The position numbers and the translations under genes were made by a program. From assembly GCA_048814795.1 (NCBI GenBank), contig CP184673.1, positions 124,001-188,000 of the forward strand: a stretch of 64,000 bases of DNA. Direction: 5' to 3'. Below the pieces are notes generated by a model, which saw only the letters and a list, made by a program, of their open reading frames with translations, searched no databases and was not told where the DNA came from. Origin of the DNA: Thermatribacter sp048814795 (GTDB taxonomy: Bacteria > Atribacterota > Atribacteria > Atribacterales > Thermatribacteraceae). Shown here piece by piece: positions 50,453 through 57,945 of the stretch. Within the stretch, counting starts at the first letter, position 1; each line of letters opens with the position of its first letter.

Positions 50453-51229
50453 TCAGGACTCTTTTGAAAGAACCTTGCGAGCAAAAATCATGTAAGTGGT
50501 ATGAGCAACCATCCTATCATAAGGTCTAAAAGCCTTTGGATTAGGCTTGTACTTTCTAAAAAGGCTTTCCCAAACTTCCAGCTGTACAAAGGGTAGTTCT
50601 TTAAGCCTTTCAAGCACTGCTACCACCTGAGGAGTGGTTGGAGAAACCACACCAATTCTCCCTCCTCCCCTGAGGGCTTTCCAACACACTTCCAGATAAT
50701 CCCAGGGTTGAGGAACATCTAAAAAAAGAGCGTCGACGTTTTCCTCCTCAAAACCATCTTTGATATCCTTATTCTTGATTTCTACTCGTTCCAGAACACC
50801 CCAGGCACTAAGATTTTCAACCGCAACTTCAATAAACTCCTGGCGCCTTTCGTAAGCATAAACTTTTCCTTTGTCACCCACCAACCTGGCCAGGGCTCCA
50901 CACACGGCTCCGCTTCCCAACCCTGCATCGATTACTCGATCTCCCTCTTTCACATCGAGCATGAGCAAAATAAAACCCAGGTCCTTGGGATAAACAATTT
51001 GAGTTCGGCGCTTCATATGAAAAAGATTATCAACAACACCAGGTTGTAATAAAAAAACTTTTCTACCAGAAGTAGTAAGTATCCATTCTCCAAATTCCTT
51101 ACCAATAACCTCGTTGAAAGCTATCCCTCCCAGGTGGGTGCCGAAAACCCTGTCTTTCTCGACACGTATCAGGTAATCTCTTCCATCTTCTAAAAGGAGG
51201 TAAACCCTTTCGCCCTCTTTAATATGCAC
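50453..51229 (-). CDS. trmI: tRNA (adenine-58 N1) methyltransferase TrmI
   Basis: A 258-residue SAM methyltransferase of the TrmI family: an N-terminal beta-barrel (1-65), RRTQIVYPKDLGFILLMLDVKEGDRVIDAGLGSGAVCGALAR (SAM site near 95-112), YERRQEF and the DVPQPWDYL catalytic segment (about 170). It methylates A58 of tRNA, which stabilises the T-loop and is needed for growth of thermophiles at high temperature. GTG start with GAGGGAGG. It reads away from the parS-like site at 51296. Confidence 0.92.
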   Translation of the reverse strand: MHIKEGERVYLLLEDGRDYLIRVEKDRVFGTHLGGIAFNEVIGKEFGEWILTTSGRKVFLLQPGVVDNLFHMKRRTQIVYPKDLGFILLMLDVKEGDRVIDAGLGSGAVCGALARLVGDKGKVYAYERRQEFIEVAVENLSAWGVLERVEIKNKDIKDGFEEENVDALFLDVPQPWDYLEVCWKALRGGGRIGVVSPTTPQVVAVLERLKELPFVQLEVWESLFRKYKPNPKAFRPYDRMVAHTTYMIFARKVLSKES

Positions 51230-51295
51230 TTTAAGTCCTCCCTCTGGTTTTTAGAATACTAAAACTGACGCTTATTCTTAAGAATCTACCTTTTC

Positions 51296-51309
51296 GTTCC
51301 ACGTGGAAC
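51296..51309. other. parS-like site 1
   Basis: GTTCCACGTGGAAC, a perfect 14-bp palindrome matching the bacterial parS core that ParB binds. The same core recurs at 53954-53969. It lies 67 bases upstream of trmI and about 20 bases outside the IS right end. Confidence 0.8.
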
Positions 51310-51363
51310 ACACCCACAATATCCTGATGTGACGTCCTCCCCTCAATAAACTGAGGGACATCC

Positions 51364-52596
51364 TCAAGCGGATGCACACAGGGTTTTATCCCTGCGCTTC
51401 GGTTCTGAGACGCCATGCCATCCCAGGTGGTATGACACGGCCTCGGGCCACGCCACTCGGCCACTACTCCCCTTCACGGGAGATACCTGATACGCCCTTT
51501 CGTAGATGTTCAGAGCACCATTTACATCCGCTTGTGTTCTCCAGCCACAGGAGCATACATACAAACCTCTATGCTTCCGGTTAGAAGGTATAACTCTGCC
51601 GCAGGCGTGGCAAGTGATGGACGTGCTCTTCTCATCTACGTTATCCCGTACCAGAATTCCCGCCAGTGCCCCTTTGTATTTAAGCATATAAATCAGCTTT
51701 CGGTACGGCCAGGCATGCAATCGCTGATTCAGTCGGTCTCCATAGTCAATACCTTGACGGATCCCGTTAAGGTCACCAATGGCTATCTCCTTCACGCCCC
51801 GCCGTATGCATTCCGCAATAAAATGGAAGGTGACTATGTGCAGTAACTGTTCTACCTGTTTTCTTTCCCTATGTGCTATCTCCTTCCACCTGCGGGAATT
51901 CTGCCGGAGACTTGCCCGCACCTTCTGCCAGTACCGTCTTATAGCTTTGATCTGCCTGCCAGAGTAAAGCATTACCGTACCATCGTCAAATGCACAGGCC
52001 ATAAGAACCGTCTCACCAAGGTCTACCGCTGCCTTCCCCGTCCCCTTGTTTTCGCGGGCCTTAACTTCCACCACCAGTCGGGCTGCTATTCGCCCGGAAT
52101 CTTTGTCGTAGATGATGGAAAGTTCACGCACCCGTTCGTATTCAATATCGGGACGGTGAGATATACGGAAAGAGACCTGTCTTCCACCATCTTCCCGGCT
52201 GATACCCAGACTTAGTGTTACCTTATCCCCTTCCACTTTGAATCCACTCTGCACGTACTTGAGCGTAGAAAAATAACCTTTTCGTCGAAATCCTGGTGCT
52301 TCGTGTTGCGCAAGACCCTTTTTCTTGAGGGCAAAGAAAGACTTATACGCTTCCCGCACTTCATCACGTGTAAGTTGCACCGACATTGAATAATAGCCCT
52401 TAGCCCTGGCCAGTTCCTTTAAGATGCGGTTGAGATTCTTTCGAGAAATATCTACTCTCCCGGTCTTCTTTTGCTCTTTCCGCAGATGCCATAGAAGGCC
52501 ATTGTATACCTTGGTGGCGCACAGCATGGCATCCTTCACAACAGCTTCAGTCTGCGGGTCCGTATGGATTTGGGCTTTGAGTGTGATTAGAGGCAC
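51364..52596 (-). CDS. tnpB: TnpB-type transposon-associated protein
   Basis: A 410-residue TnpB. N-terminal helical and beta-barrel parts (1-165), then the split RuvC: AVDLGETVLMACAFDDG (first Asp, about residue 192), IAIGDLNGIR (second motif, about 273) and TQADVNGALNI (third Asp, about 366), with a zinc ribbon CHACGRV...CSCG (about 334-358). The second motif has Gly where the catalytic Glu is expected (usually I-E-D-L), so nuclease activity is doubtful, although I recall GDL variants in IS1341-like relatives. GTG start, GGGAGG upstream, overlapping the tnpA remnant stop. Confidence 0.9.
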   Translation of the reverse strand: MPLITLKAQIHTDPQTEAVVKDAMLCATKVYNGLLWHLRKEQKKTGRVDISRKNLNRILKELARAKGYYSMSVQLTRDEVREAYKSFFALKKKGLAQHEAPGFRRKGYFSTLKYVQSGFKVEGDKVTLSLGISREDGGRQVSFRISHRPDIEYERVRELSIIYDKDSGRIAARLVVEVKARENKGTGKAAVDLGETVLMACAFDDGTVMLYSGRQIKAIRRYWQKVRASLRQNSRRWKEIAHRERKQVEQLLHIVTFHFIAECIRRGVKEIAIGDLNGIRQGIDYGDRLNQRLHAWPYRKLIYMLKYKGALAGILVRDNVDEKSTSITCHACGRVIPSNRKHRGLYVCSCGWRTQADVNGALNIYERAYQVSPVKGSSGRVAWPEAVSYHLGWHGVSEPKRRDKTLCASA

Positions 52597-52715
52597 TCAT
52601 TCACCTCCCTCTGTTTTTGAGCTTCGATGTACCGCGTAATAGTCTCGCTGGAGACCTCTCCAGCTGTACCTACATAGTAGCTTGGGTTCCATAAATGACC
52701 GCCCCAGAGCTTTTT
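52587..52715 (-). pseudogene. tnpA (Y1 transposase) C-terminal remnant
   Basis: Read on the minus strand this gives 42 codons, KLWGGHLWNPSYYVGTAGEV followed by SSETITRYIEAQ, then a stop that overlaps the tnpB start by 10 bases. It is the C-terminal end of an IS200/IS605 TnpA. A TAG lies directly upstream in frame, and neither neighbouring frame continues the protein, so the 5' part has been lost. TnpA of this family is about 150 residues. Confidence 0.85.
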
Positions 52716-53025
52716 CTAAAGAACACCAAAGACACAAAAACTGAGCAAACTAACTGAAAGCAGGATTTATTCTACCAGATACTTCTTTAAATATTGGGTA
52801 AATCATTCCCATTAAAACTCCAAAACCCTGCTCAAAAATTCGGGAATTCTTCTCTCAGCAAAAATTCCCCAAAACCAAAAACCCCTTAAAGATTGGTTTG
52901 TCATTCTCGCCATAGAATAAAGAGAAAAAGGGGCAATCTTAACTCTATAAAAAATTTACAACACTTCCTCTTTTTCTACCTGTTTTTCGGGTATCATCAA
53001 CTCAAACCTCAAGCTGAGTTTTTGC

Positions 53026-53034
53026 TGTGGATAA
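53026..53034 (+). promoter_or_regulatory. DnaA box 1
   Basis: TGTGGATAA, the complement of the consensus TTATCCACA, with no mismatch. Confidence 0.65.
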
Positions 53035-53199
53035 TTTGTGGAGTAAAAGAGGCTATTTCCCGAGAAAGAGTAATTCCTGTTCTTAGAAATAAAGACCAGC
53101 GGTTTCCAAAACTCATAAATTAAGACTTTTAAGACACTATTGCCATAACGCCCTTACTGGTGTAAAGTAAATGTCACCCAAAAAACTCTGAATAAAAAT

Positions 53200-53208
53200 T
53201 GTGGATAA
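53200..53208 (+). promoter_or_regulatory. DnaA box 2, overlapping the rsmG ribosome-binding region
   Basis: TGTGGATAA ends 3 bases before the rsmG GTG, so DnaA binding would affect rsmG expression. Confidence 0.65.
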
Positions 53209-53211
53209 GTT

Positions 53212-53940
53212 GTGCAAAAAGGTAGAAAAATTCTCATCGAAGCTCTGGAAATTTTGAAAGTTCCCATAACAGAAGAAGCGATAAATAAAACCATAGAATT
53301 TGTAGAACGCTTTTACCTGGCTAACCAAAAATTTAATCTCTCAGCGCACAAAAGCAAAGAAGAAATACTGGTCAACCTGGTTATCGATTCACTGACCATA
53401 TTTGCTGTAGATTCCTTTGCAAGAGTCCGATTGGAAAAAATCATAGATGTTGGAAGCGGTGGCGGTATTCCTGGTATCCCTCTGGCCATCTTTAAACCAG
53501 AAACTTGGGTTGCGCTTCTGGAAAGCAAAAGCAAAAAATGTTCCTTTCTGAAAGAAGTAATTGCCGAATTAGATTTGAACAATGCCGAGGTTATATGTGC
53601 CCGAGCCGAAGAAGCTGGCAGAAAAAAACCTTTACGAGAAAGTTTTGACGTTGTGTTGAGCAAAGCCCTGGCTCCCCTGAATATTGCTCTGGAAATAACC
53701 ATACCCTTTCTGAAACCTGGCAATTCGGCTTTTTATTACAAAGGACCTCGTTACCTCGTAGAGCTCAAAAAAGCAGAGGGAGCTCTCAAAACCCTGGGAT
53801 GTAAAGTCGAGAAAATTTGGGAAATAGAAGTTCCCTGCATCAAAAGGAAAAATTATCTAATCGAAATAAAAAAATGTGCACCTACATCTTCCAGCTTACC
53901 TCGCAGGGCAGGTATTCCTCAAAAAAAGCCACTTGCTTAA
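53212..53940 (+). CDS. rsmG: 16S rRNA (guanine-527 N7) methyltransferase RsmG
   Basis: A 242-residue RsmG (GidB). NQKFNLSAHKSKEEILVNLVIDSL (about 40-63) is followed by the SAM site IIDVGSGGGIPGIPLAIFKPE (about 80-100), LLESKSKKCSFLKEV and the CARAEEAG segment; the C-terminus is a poorly conserved Lys-rich tail. It methylates G527 of 16S rRNA. The GTG start has no strong ribosome-binding site and overlaps the DnaA box region. It converges on mnmE, with a parS-like site in the 31-base gap. Confidence 0.92.
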   Translation: MQKGRKILIEALEILKVPITEEAINKTIEFVERFYLANQKFNLSAHKSKEEILVNLVIDSLTIFAVDSFARVRLEKIIDVGSGGGIPGIPLAIFKPETWVALLESKSKKCSFLKEVIAELDLNNAEVICARAEEAGRKKPLRESFDVVLSKALAPLNIALEITIPFLKPGNSAFYYKGPRYLVELKKAEGALKTLGCKVEKIWEIEVPCIKRKNYLIEIKKCAPTSSSLPRRAGIPQKKPLA

Positions 53941-53953
53941 AATAAACTGCTCC

Positions 53954-53969
53954 TGTTCCACGTGGAACA
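53954..53969. other. parS-like site 2
   Basis: TGTTCCACGTGGAACA, a perfect 16-bp palindrome in the gap between the converging rsmG and mnmE stop codons. It has the full bacterial parS pattern. Confidence 0.88.
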
Positions 53970-53971
53970 GA

Positions 53972-55372
53972 TCATTTACCGATACAGAAATTGGAAAAAA
54001 TAGTATCCAGAAGTTTCTGGTCAAGATCTTCTCCGGTAAATCTGCGGAGGCCTTGCATTCCCTCTTCCAGAAGAATTCCCACCACGTCTATCGACAGTCC
54101 TTGCTCCAGAGCTTTTCGGGCATCCTGAACTGTTTCCAAAACCTGCTCCAATATCTCACTTTGTCTTTGAGTAATTAACAGGGGATTTTCCTCAAGGTCT
54201 ATATCAAGCTGTGCAGTATTAAGCAGCGCTTCAAAAAGCTTTTCTATCCCCTTACGGTGTAAAACAGAAACCTCAAGAACTTCCTCTCCAGGACAGAGCC
54301 TGCTCAAATCCTCTCTGCTGGTCCGAGGTGGTAAATCGCTTTTATTCAAAACCAGGATACGCCGTTTATGAGCAACTTTCTTCACAAGAGCAAAATCTTC
54401 TCCCTCGAGAGGCTGGCCCATATCGAAAACCAGAACTACCAGATTGGCTCTTTCGAGAAATTCTTCTGCTTTTTCCAGGCCAATTTTTTCTATCAAATCC
54501 TGCGAACTTCTAAAACCCGCCGTATCCACAAAGCGAAAAGGAATGCCATCTATAGTTAGAGAAACCTCAAGAACATCGCGAGTAGTTCCTGGAATAGGAG
54601 TTACAATGGCTCTTTCCTCACCGCATATCAGATTGAAAAGGCTGGATTTGCCAACATTTGGTTTGCCTGCAATAACCACCAGAATTCCATCCTGGAAAAT
54701 GGCAAAACGCTTGCTTTTTTGAAGCTCTTCAGCGAGCTCTCTTTCAAGGATTTCAAGCTCCTTTGAAACCAGTCTTTCAACTGAGTCCTCAACAGCATCT
54801 GCAAAGTCACAAAAAGCTTGAATATAAGCCTGACATAGCAAAAGTTTATCCTGCCAGCTTTTGACCTTTTGACTGAGCTGGCCACTCAAATTGCGATAAA
54901 AAGCAGAAAGAGCTTTTTCAGAACGCGCCTGAACCATCTGGGCTACTGCTTCAGCCTGAGCAAGGTCTATGCGACCGTTCAAGAATGCGCGCAGAGTGAA
55001 TTCACCAGGACGAGCAAGTCGTGCCCCATGCTGAAGGCAAAGTTCAAGCACCTTACGCAGAATCAAAGGTCCTCCATGAACCTGAAACTCGACCACATCT
55101 TCACGAGTGTAGCTTTTGGGAGCACGCATAATAACTATAAAAGCTTCATCCAGAACCTTATTTTTACAGGGGTCTACTATCTTACCAAGGTAAAAGCGAA
55201 AAGATCGTAGCTCTTCAAGCTTTTTTCCACAACGAGGCTCAAAAATAGAAGCAGCTATGGAGATTGCCTGGGAGCCACTCATTCTGACAATACCAATGGC
55301 TCCCAGACCAGAGGGCGTTGCTATGGCAGCAATAGTATCTTCACCAACATAGAAATTACTCTGCTTGTTCAC
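53972..55372 (-). CDS. mnmE: tRNA modification GTPase MnmE
   Basis: A 466-residue MnmE (TrmE). N-terminal folate-binding domain (DTIAAIATPSGLGAIGIVRMSG), helical domain with the inserted G domain: GKPNVGKSSLFN (P-loop), TPIPGTTRDVLEV, DTAGF and NKSD, and the C-terminal CIGK with the cysteine of the family. With MnmG it forms 5-carboxymethylaminomethyl-uridine at U34 of tRNAs. The frame is open to 55438, but GTG 55372 gives a normal N-terminus and overlaps jag by 17 bases. mnmG is not adjacent, which is atypical. Confidence 0.94.
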   Translation of the reverse strand: MNKQSNFYVGEDTIAAIATPSGLGAIGIVRMSGSQAISIAASIFEPRCGKKLEELRSFRFYLGKIVDPCKNKVLDEAFIVIMRAPKSYTREDVVEFQVHGGPLILRKVLELCLQHGARLARPGEFTLRAFLNGRIDLAQAEAVAQMVQARSEKALSAFYRNLSGQLSQKVKSWQDKLLLCQAYIQAFCDFADAVEDSVERLVSKELEILERELAEELQKSKRFAIFQDGILVVIAGKPNVGKSSLFNLICGEERAIVTPIPGTTRDVLEVSLTIDGIPFRFVDTAGFRSSQDLIEKIGLEKAEEFLERANLVVLVFDMGQPLEGEDFALVKKVAHKRRILVLNKSDLPPRTSREDLSRLCPGEEVLEVSVLHRKGIEKLFEALLNTAQLDIDLEENPLLITQRQSEILEQVLETVQDARKALEQGLSIDVVGILLEEGMQGLRRFTGEDLDQKLLDTIFSNFCIGK

Positions 55373-56171
55373 GCTTTTTATTACGACGAGAAGACTTTCT
55401 GCGATGATTTTTACTCTTAGAGCGCTCTTTAAGGTCAATGACTACTCGTCTTTCTGGCTCCTGTCCCACGCTGTAGGTAGTAACCTGAGGATGGTTCTTA
55501 AGAGCTAAGTGAATAATGCGTCTCTCCCGGTTAAGCATGGGCTCAAGCTTCACTCTCTTGCCTGTCTGAACTACTTTTTTGGCTAAACGACTGGCCAGTT
55601 TGCGCAATGCTTCTTCTCTTCTTTTTTTGTAGTTAGCCACATCGACCTCAACAGGGACTTCTCTAAAGCCTCTCCTGATAAGATACATTTTGGAAAGAAG
55701 CTCGAAAGCCTGCAAGGTTTCCCCTTTCTTGCCTATTAAAAGACCCGAATCTTCACCATCAATCGAAACCAGCAATTTATCCTTGTTAGCCATTACTTTA
55801 CCAGAAACGTTGACTTTCATTCTTTCAAAAAGTCCACCTATAAAAGTCTCAACTTCCACCCTTGCTTTATCAAGCAACAGGCGGTTCCCAGTTTGTTCAG
55901 AATGTTCAAACTCTTCAACTGTCTCTTTTTGTTCCTCTTCTTTTTTCTCGGGAAACCTATCCACAGGTTGTTCTTCGGAAGACTCGATTTTGTTGTCTTC
56001 TTTAATCCACACTCGAACTTTCAGGGCTCTGGGAGCAAGAATACTCAAAATACCCTTATTTTCAGAAATTATTTCGTATTCCAGTTTTTCTTTGGGAATT
56101 TCAAAATAGTTAGCAGCTCTCTCTAAAATTTCTTCAATGCTTTTTCCAGAAACCTCAACGCTTCTTTTCAC
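55356..56171 (-). CDS. jag: Jag/KhpB RNA-binding protein
   Basis: A 271-residue Jag protein: Jag-N domain (VEVSGKSIEEILERAANYF, 1-52), an acidic linker (about 60-110), a KH domain (DKLLVSIDGEDSGLLIGKKGETLQAFELLSKMYL, about 148-182) and an R3H domain (REEALRKLASRLAKKVVQTGKRVKLEPMLNRERRIIHLAL). The tail is strongly basic. It binds RNA with KhpA and affects cell division and envelope genes in some bacteria. GTG start inside the end of yidC (17-base overlap). Confidence 0.92.
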   Translation of the reverse strand: MKRSVEVSGKSIEEILERAANYFEIPKEKLEYEIISENKGILSILAPRALKVRVWIKEDNKIESSEEQPVDRFPEKKEEEQKETVEEFEHSEQTGNRLLLDKARVEVETFIGGLFERMKVNVSGKVMANKDKLLVSIDGEDSGLLIGKKGETLQAFELLSKMYLIRRGFREVPVEVDVANYKKRREEALRKLASRLAKKVVQTGKRVKLEPMLNRERRIIHLALKNHPQVTTYSVGQEPERRVVIDLKERSKSKNHRRKSSRRNKKREQAE

Positions 56172-56889
56172 GCTTTTTTCCCCCTTTTTTGGAAGCCCCA
56201 GAACGAGAAGAAGAGTTTTCCTGAACAGGTGCTATATCTCCCGAAGCAGGCACACGTGCTTTACGAACTTGCAGTTCAACCATGTATTGCTGGAAAATAT
56301 AAAAAAGGTTAGAAACGAACCAGTAAAGCAAAACACCCGAAGGCAAACTCCAGCTAATAAATACCAGGAAAAGAGGCATAAATACCATCATGAGCAGGTT
56401 TTGTTGAGAGCCCTCTCCGCTCACAGCAGGCGTCGCAATCTTCTGTTGCCAGAAAGTAGTAACTCCCATAGCCAGTGGCAAAATGTAGTAGGGATCTCTT
56501 TGAGAAAGGTTAGGGAGCCATAAAAAACCCTGTCCATAATCGTAGGTAACCAGAACCCGATAAAGGACAAACAAAAAGGGCAACTGAATTAGTAAAGGGA
56601 GACATCCACCAAGGGGATTGACTCCTTTTTCTTTGTAAAGGCGCATTATCTCCTGATTGAGTTTTTGAGGATCCTTTTTGTACTTTTCCTGTAGCTTTTT
56701 TACTTCGGGCTGGATTTCTTGCATAGCCTTGGTAGAAAGGTTTTGTTTATGAATTACCGGGTACAGAGCCAACCTGATTACTACAGTTAACAGAATGATA
56801 GAAATTCCGTAATTACCGGTAAGATTGTAGAAGAAACGGAGTATGAACTCCATTCCTTGAGCCAAACCATCCCAAATCTGCGACCACAT
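56155..56889 (-). CDS. yidC: Membrane protein insertase YidC (short form)
   Basis: A 244-residue YidC without the large periplasmic domain of proteobacterial YidC, so the short form usual in Gram-positives and some diderms. Five transmembrane segments; core blocks YGISIILLTVVIRLALYPV (with the conserved Arg in the groove), MQEIQPEVKKLQEKYKKDPQKLNQEIMRLYKEKGVNPLGGCLPLLIQLPF, and a Lys/Arg-rich tail for ribosome contact. ATG 56889 is preferred: the GTG at 56901 is part of the ribosome-binding region. Confidence 0.93.
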   Translation of the reverse strand: MWSQIWDGLAQGMEFILRFFYNLTGNYGISIILLTVVIRLALYPVIHKQNLSTKAMQEIQPEVKKLQEKYKKDPQKLNQEIMRLYKEKGVNPLGGCLPLLIQLPFLFVLYRVLVTYDYGQGFLWLPNLSQRDPYYILPLAMGVTTFWQQKIATPAVSGEGSQQNLLMMVFMPLFLVFISWSLPSGVLLYWFVSNLFYIFQQYMVELQVRKARVPASGDIAPVQENSSSRSGASKKGGKKREKKR

Positions 56890-56927
56890 AGGTAAAACCA
56901 CCTTTTAGTTAATTAGTTAAATCAGTG

Positions 56928-57149
56928 CTAAGGCACTGGGTCATGTCCTCCAGCTGAATAGGGGTGGCAGCGGATAACCCTTTTAAAAGCCAACCACAGT
57001 CCTTTCCCCAAACCGTATTTTTGAACCGCCTGGCGAGCATATTCAGAACAGGTAGGCTCAAAACGGCAGCTGGGGGGAAAAAGAGGCGAAACAAACCTCT
57101 GATAAAGAACGATTAACCGGTCAAAAACCAGCAATAACTTGCGATTCAT
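56928..57149 (-). CDS. yidD: Membrane protein insertion efficiency factor YidD
   Basis: A 73-residue YidD with the family signature: LIVLYQRFVSPLFPPSCRFEPTCSEYARQAVQKYG and RVIRCHPYSAGGHDPVP. It assists YidC. The cysteines (CRFEPTC, CHP) are conserved. ATG 57149 is preceded by AGGTG at a short distance; a GTG at 57176 is an alternative start that would overlap rnpA. Part of the rpmH-rnpA-yidD-yidC-jag-mnmE string. Confidence 0.9.
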   Translation of the reverse strand: MNRKLLLVFDRLIVLYQRFVSPLFPPSCRFEPTCSEYARQAVQKYGLGKGLWLAFKRVIRCHPYSAGGHDPVP

Positions 57150-57175
57150 ACTCACACCTACAACAGTTCTCCTCA

Positions 57176-57496
57176 CTAACCCAGATTTTCCTCAAGCAAC
57201 TTCGACATCTTTTCCGTTATGGCTTTAAAATCTTCATCAAGAAGACGCTCATCACTGAAAAAAATCACATCCACCGGCCTTTCCCGAAAACGCTCGTAAA
57301 AATGTTGCCGGAAGGCCTCTTTAAGCCTTCTTTTAATGCGGTTTCTGCGCACCGCTTTCTTACTCCTGCCCACAAAACAAACCCGTAAAGACCCACTTTC
57401 TTTTTTGAAGAACCACATGCGGATAGGCGGTAAATCTACTTTTTTCCCATCACTAAAAATCCGATCGAAATCTTTTTTACTTTTCAGGGTTTCCAT
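57176..57496 (-). CDS. rnpA: Ribonuclease P protein component RnpA
   Basis: A 106-residue RnpA: LKSKKDFDRIFSDGKKV opening and the RNR motif in VGRSKKAVRRNRIKRRLKEAFR (about 43-63). It binds the RNase P RNA and helps mature the 5' ends of tRNA. The ATG lies 2 bases after the rpmH stop, so translation is coupled. A DVIFFSDERLL strand follows. Confidence 0.93.
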   Translation of the reverse strand: METLKSKKDFDRIFSDGKKVDLPPIRMWFFKKESGSLRVCFVGRSKKAVRRNRIKRRLKEAFRQHFYERFRERPVDVIFFSDERLLDEDFKAITEKMSKLLEENLG

Positions 57497-57498
57497 TA

Positions 57499-57633
57499 TC
57501 AGACAGTAAGACGCTTACGACCTTTCTTCCTTCTCCTCCTGAGCACCTCCTGTCCTGCTTTTGTTTTCATGCGAGCCCTGAAACCATGAGTTCTTTTTCT
57601 CGGTAAGTTGTGAGGTTGATAGGTTCTCTTCAT
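57499..57633 (-). CDS. rpmH: Ribosomal protein L34
   Basis: A 44-residue L34, short but clear: MKRTYQPHNLPRKRTHGFRA followed by RMKTKAGQEVL, RRRRKKGRKRL and TV. ATG 57633 has AAAGGAG eight bases upstream. Promoter at 57692-57721. In most bacteria dnaA lies next to rpmH in the opposite orientation; here it does not. Confidence 0.97.
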   Translation of the reverse strand: MKRTYQPHNLPRKRTHGFRARMKTKAGQEVLRRRRKKGRKRLTV

Positions 57634-57691
57634 ATCTTCTACTCCTTTCCTGTTTCCTGCCTTAAATCAAGGGGAACAATTGCGCGGGTTA

Positions 57692-57721
57692 ATTATATCG
57701 ACAATGCGCTTGTCAAGTCAA
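57692..57721 (-). promoter_or_regulatory. Promoter of the rpmH operon
   Basis: On the minus strand TTGACT, 18-base spacer, perfect TATAAT; transcription would begin near 57685, about 50 bases before rpmH. Confidence 0.7.
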
Positions 57722-57945
57722 CAATAATTACTTCTCTTAAGAGTCAGAGCAAGGTATTCTTAATGGCTTAGAATCGATTAAGAAAGTGTGTTAAAAACAC
57801 CTTCAATTTTGCATTTTTCCCAAAATTAACCGGCAAAATTTTCTCGAAAACGAAAATCTGCACACCTCTCTGTTGCTCTTTTAAAAAAGATAAAAAAATC
57901 TGCTAAAATAAAGTCAGAAAATAGCTTTAGTAAGGAACTTAAAAC
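57722..57945. other. Divergent intergenic region between rpmH and etfB
   Basis: With the rpmH leader the gap is 312 bases. This part is AT-rich with A-runs near 57880-57910 and is where dnaA would be expected. I see no perfect DnaA box, no small gene and no clear promoter for etfB apart from a weak TAAAAT near 57904. Confidence 0.45.

Larger units (their letters stand above)
51329..52715 (-). mobile_element. Decayed IS200/IS605-type element (tnpB plus tnpA remnant)
   Basis: The right end is the hairpin at 51340-51357 and the TCAC boundary near 51329 (shared with the solo copy at 39073-39101). It carries an intact tnpB and only the last 42 codons of tnpA; the left end is not identified, so the element is truncated and cannot move by itself. 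The region near the right end would be the 3' part of the omega-RNA scaffold if tnpB is active. It is inserted between the parS-like site and the AT-rich DnaA-box gap. Confidence 0.7.
52716..53211. other. AT-rich gap with DnaA boxes, candidate oriC
   Basis: About 500 bases with no convincing gene. It is AT-rich (runs such as TTAAATATTGGGTAAATC and TATAAAAAATTTACA) and contains two perfect DnaA boxes, TGTGGATAA, at 53026-53034 and 53200-53208, both in the same orientation, plus a weaker TTTGTGGAG beside the first. Two parS-like sites flank it at 1.4 kb and 0.7 kb. These are typical origin features, though two perfect boxes are few. Confidence 0.5.

Noticed and set aside
52893..53123. 76-residue plus-strand open frame in the AT-rich gap
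   Set aside because: It lacks a ribosome-binding site, has biased composition and covers a perfect DnaA box; more likely part of the origin-like region.
55951..55965. DnaA-box-like TATCCACAGG inside jag, and TATCCACA near 54525 in mnmE
   Set aside because: Both lie in conserved coding sequence and miss the first T of the consensus; not counted as origin boxes.
57634..57945. rpmH/etfB gap as the primary oriC
   Set aside because: Position is right but no perfect DnaA box is seen; kept only as an alternative to 52716-53211.
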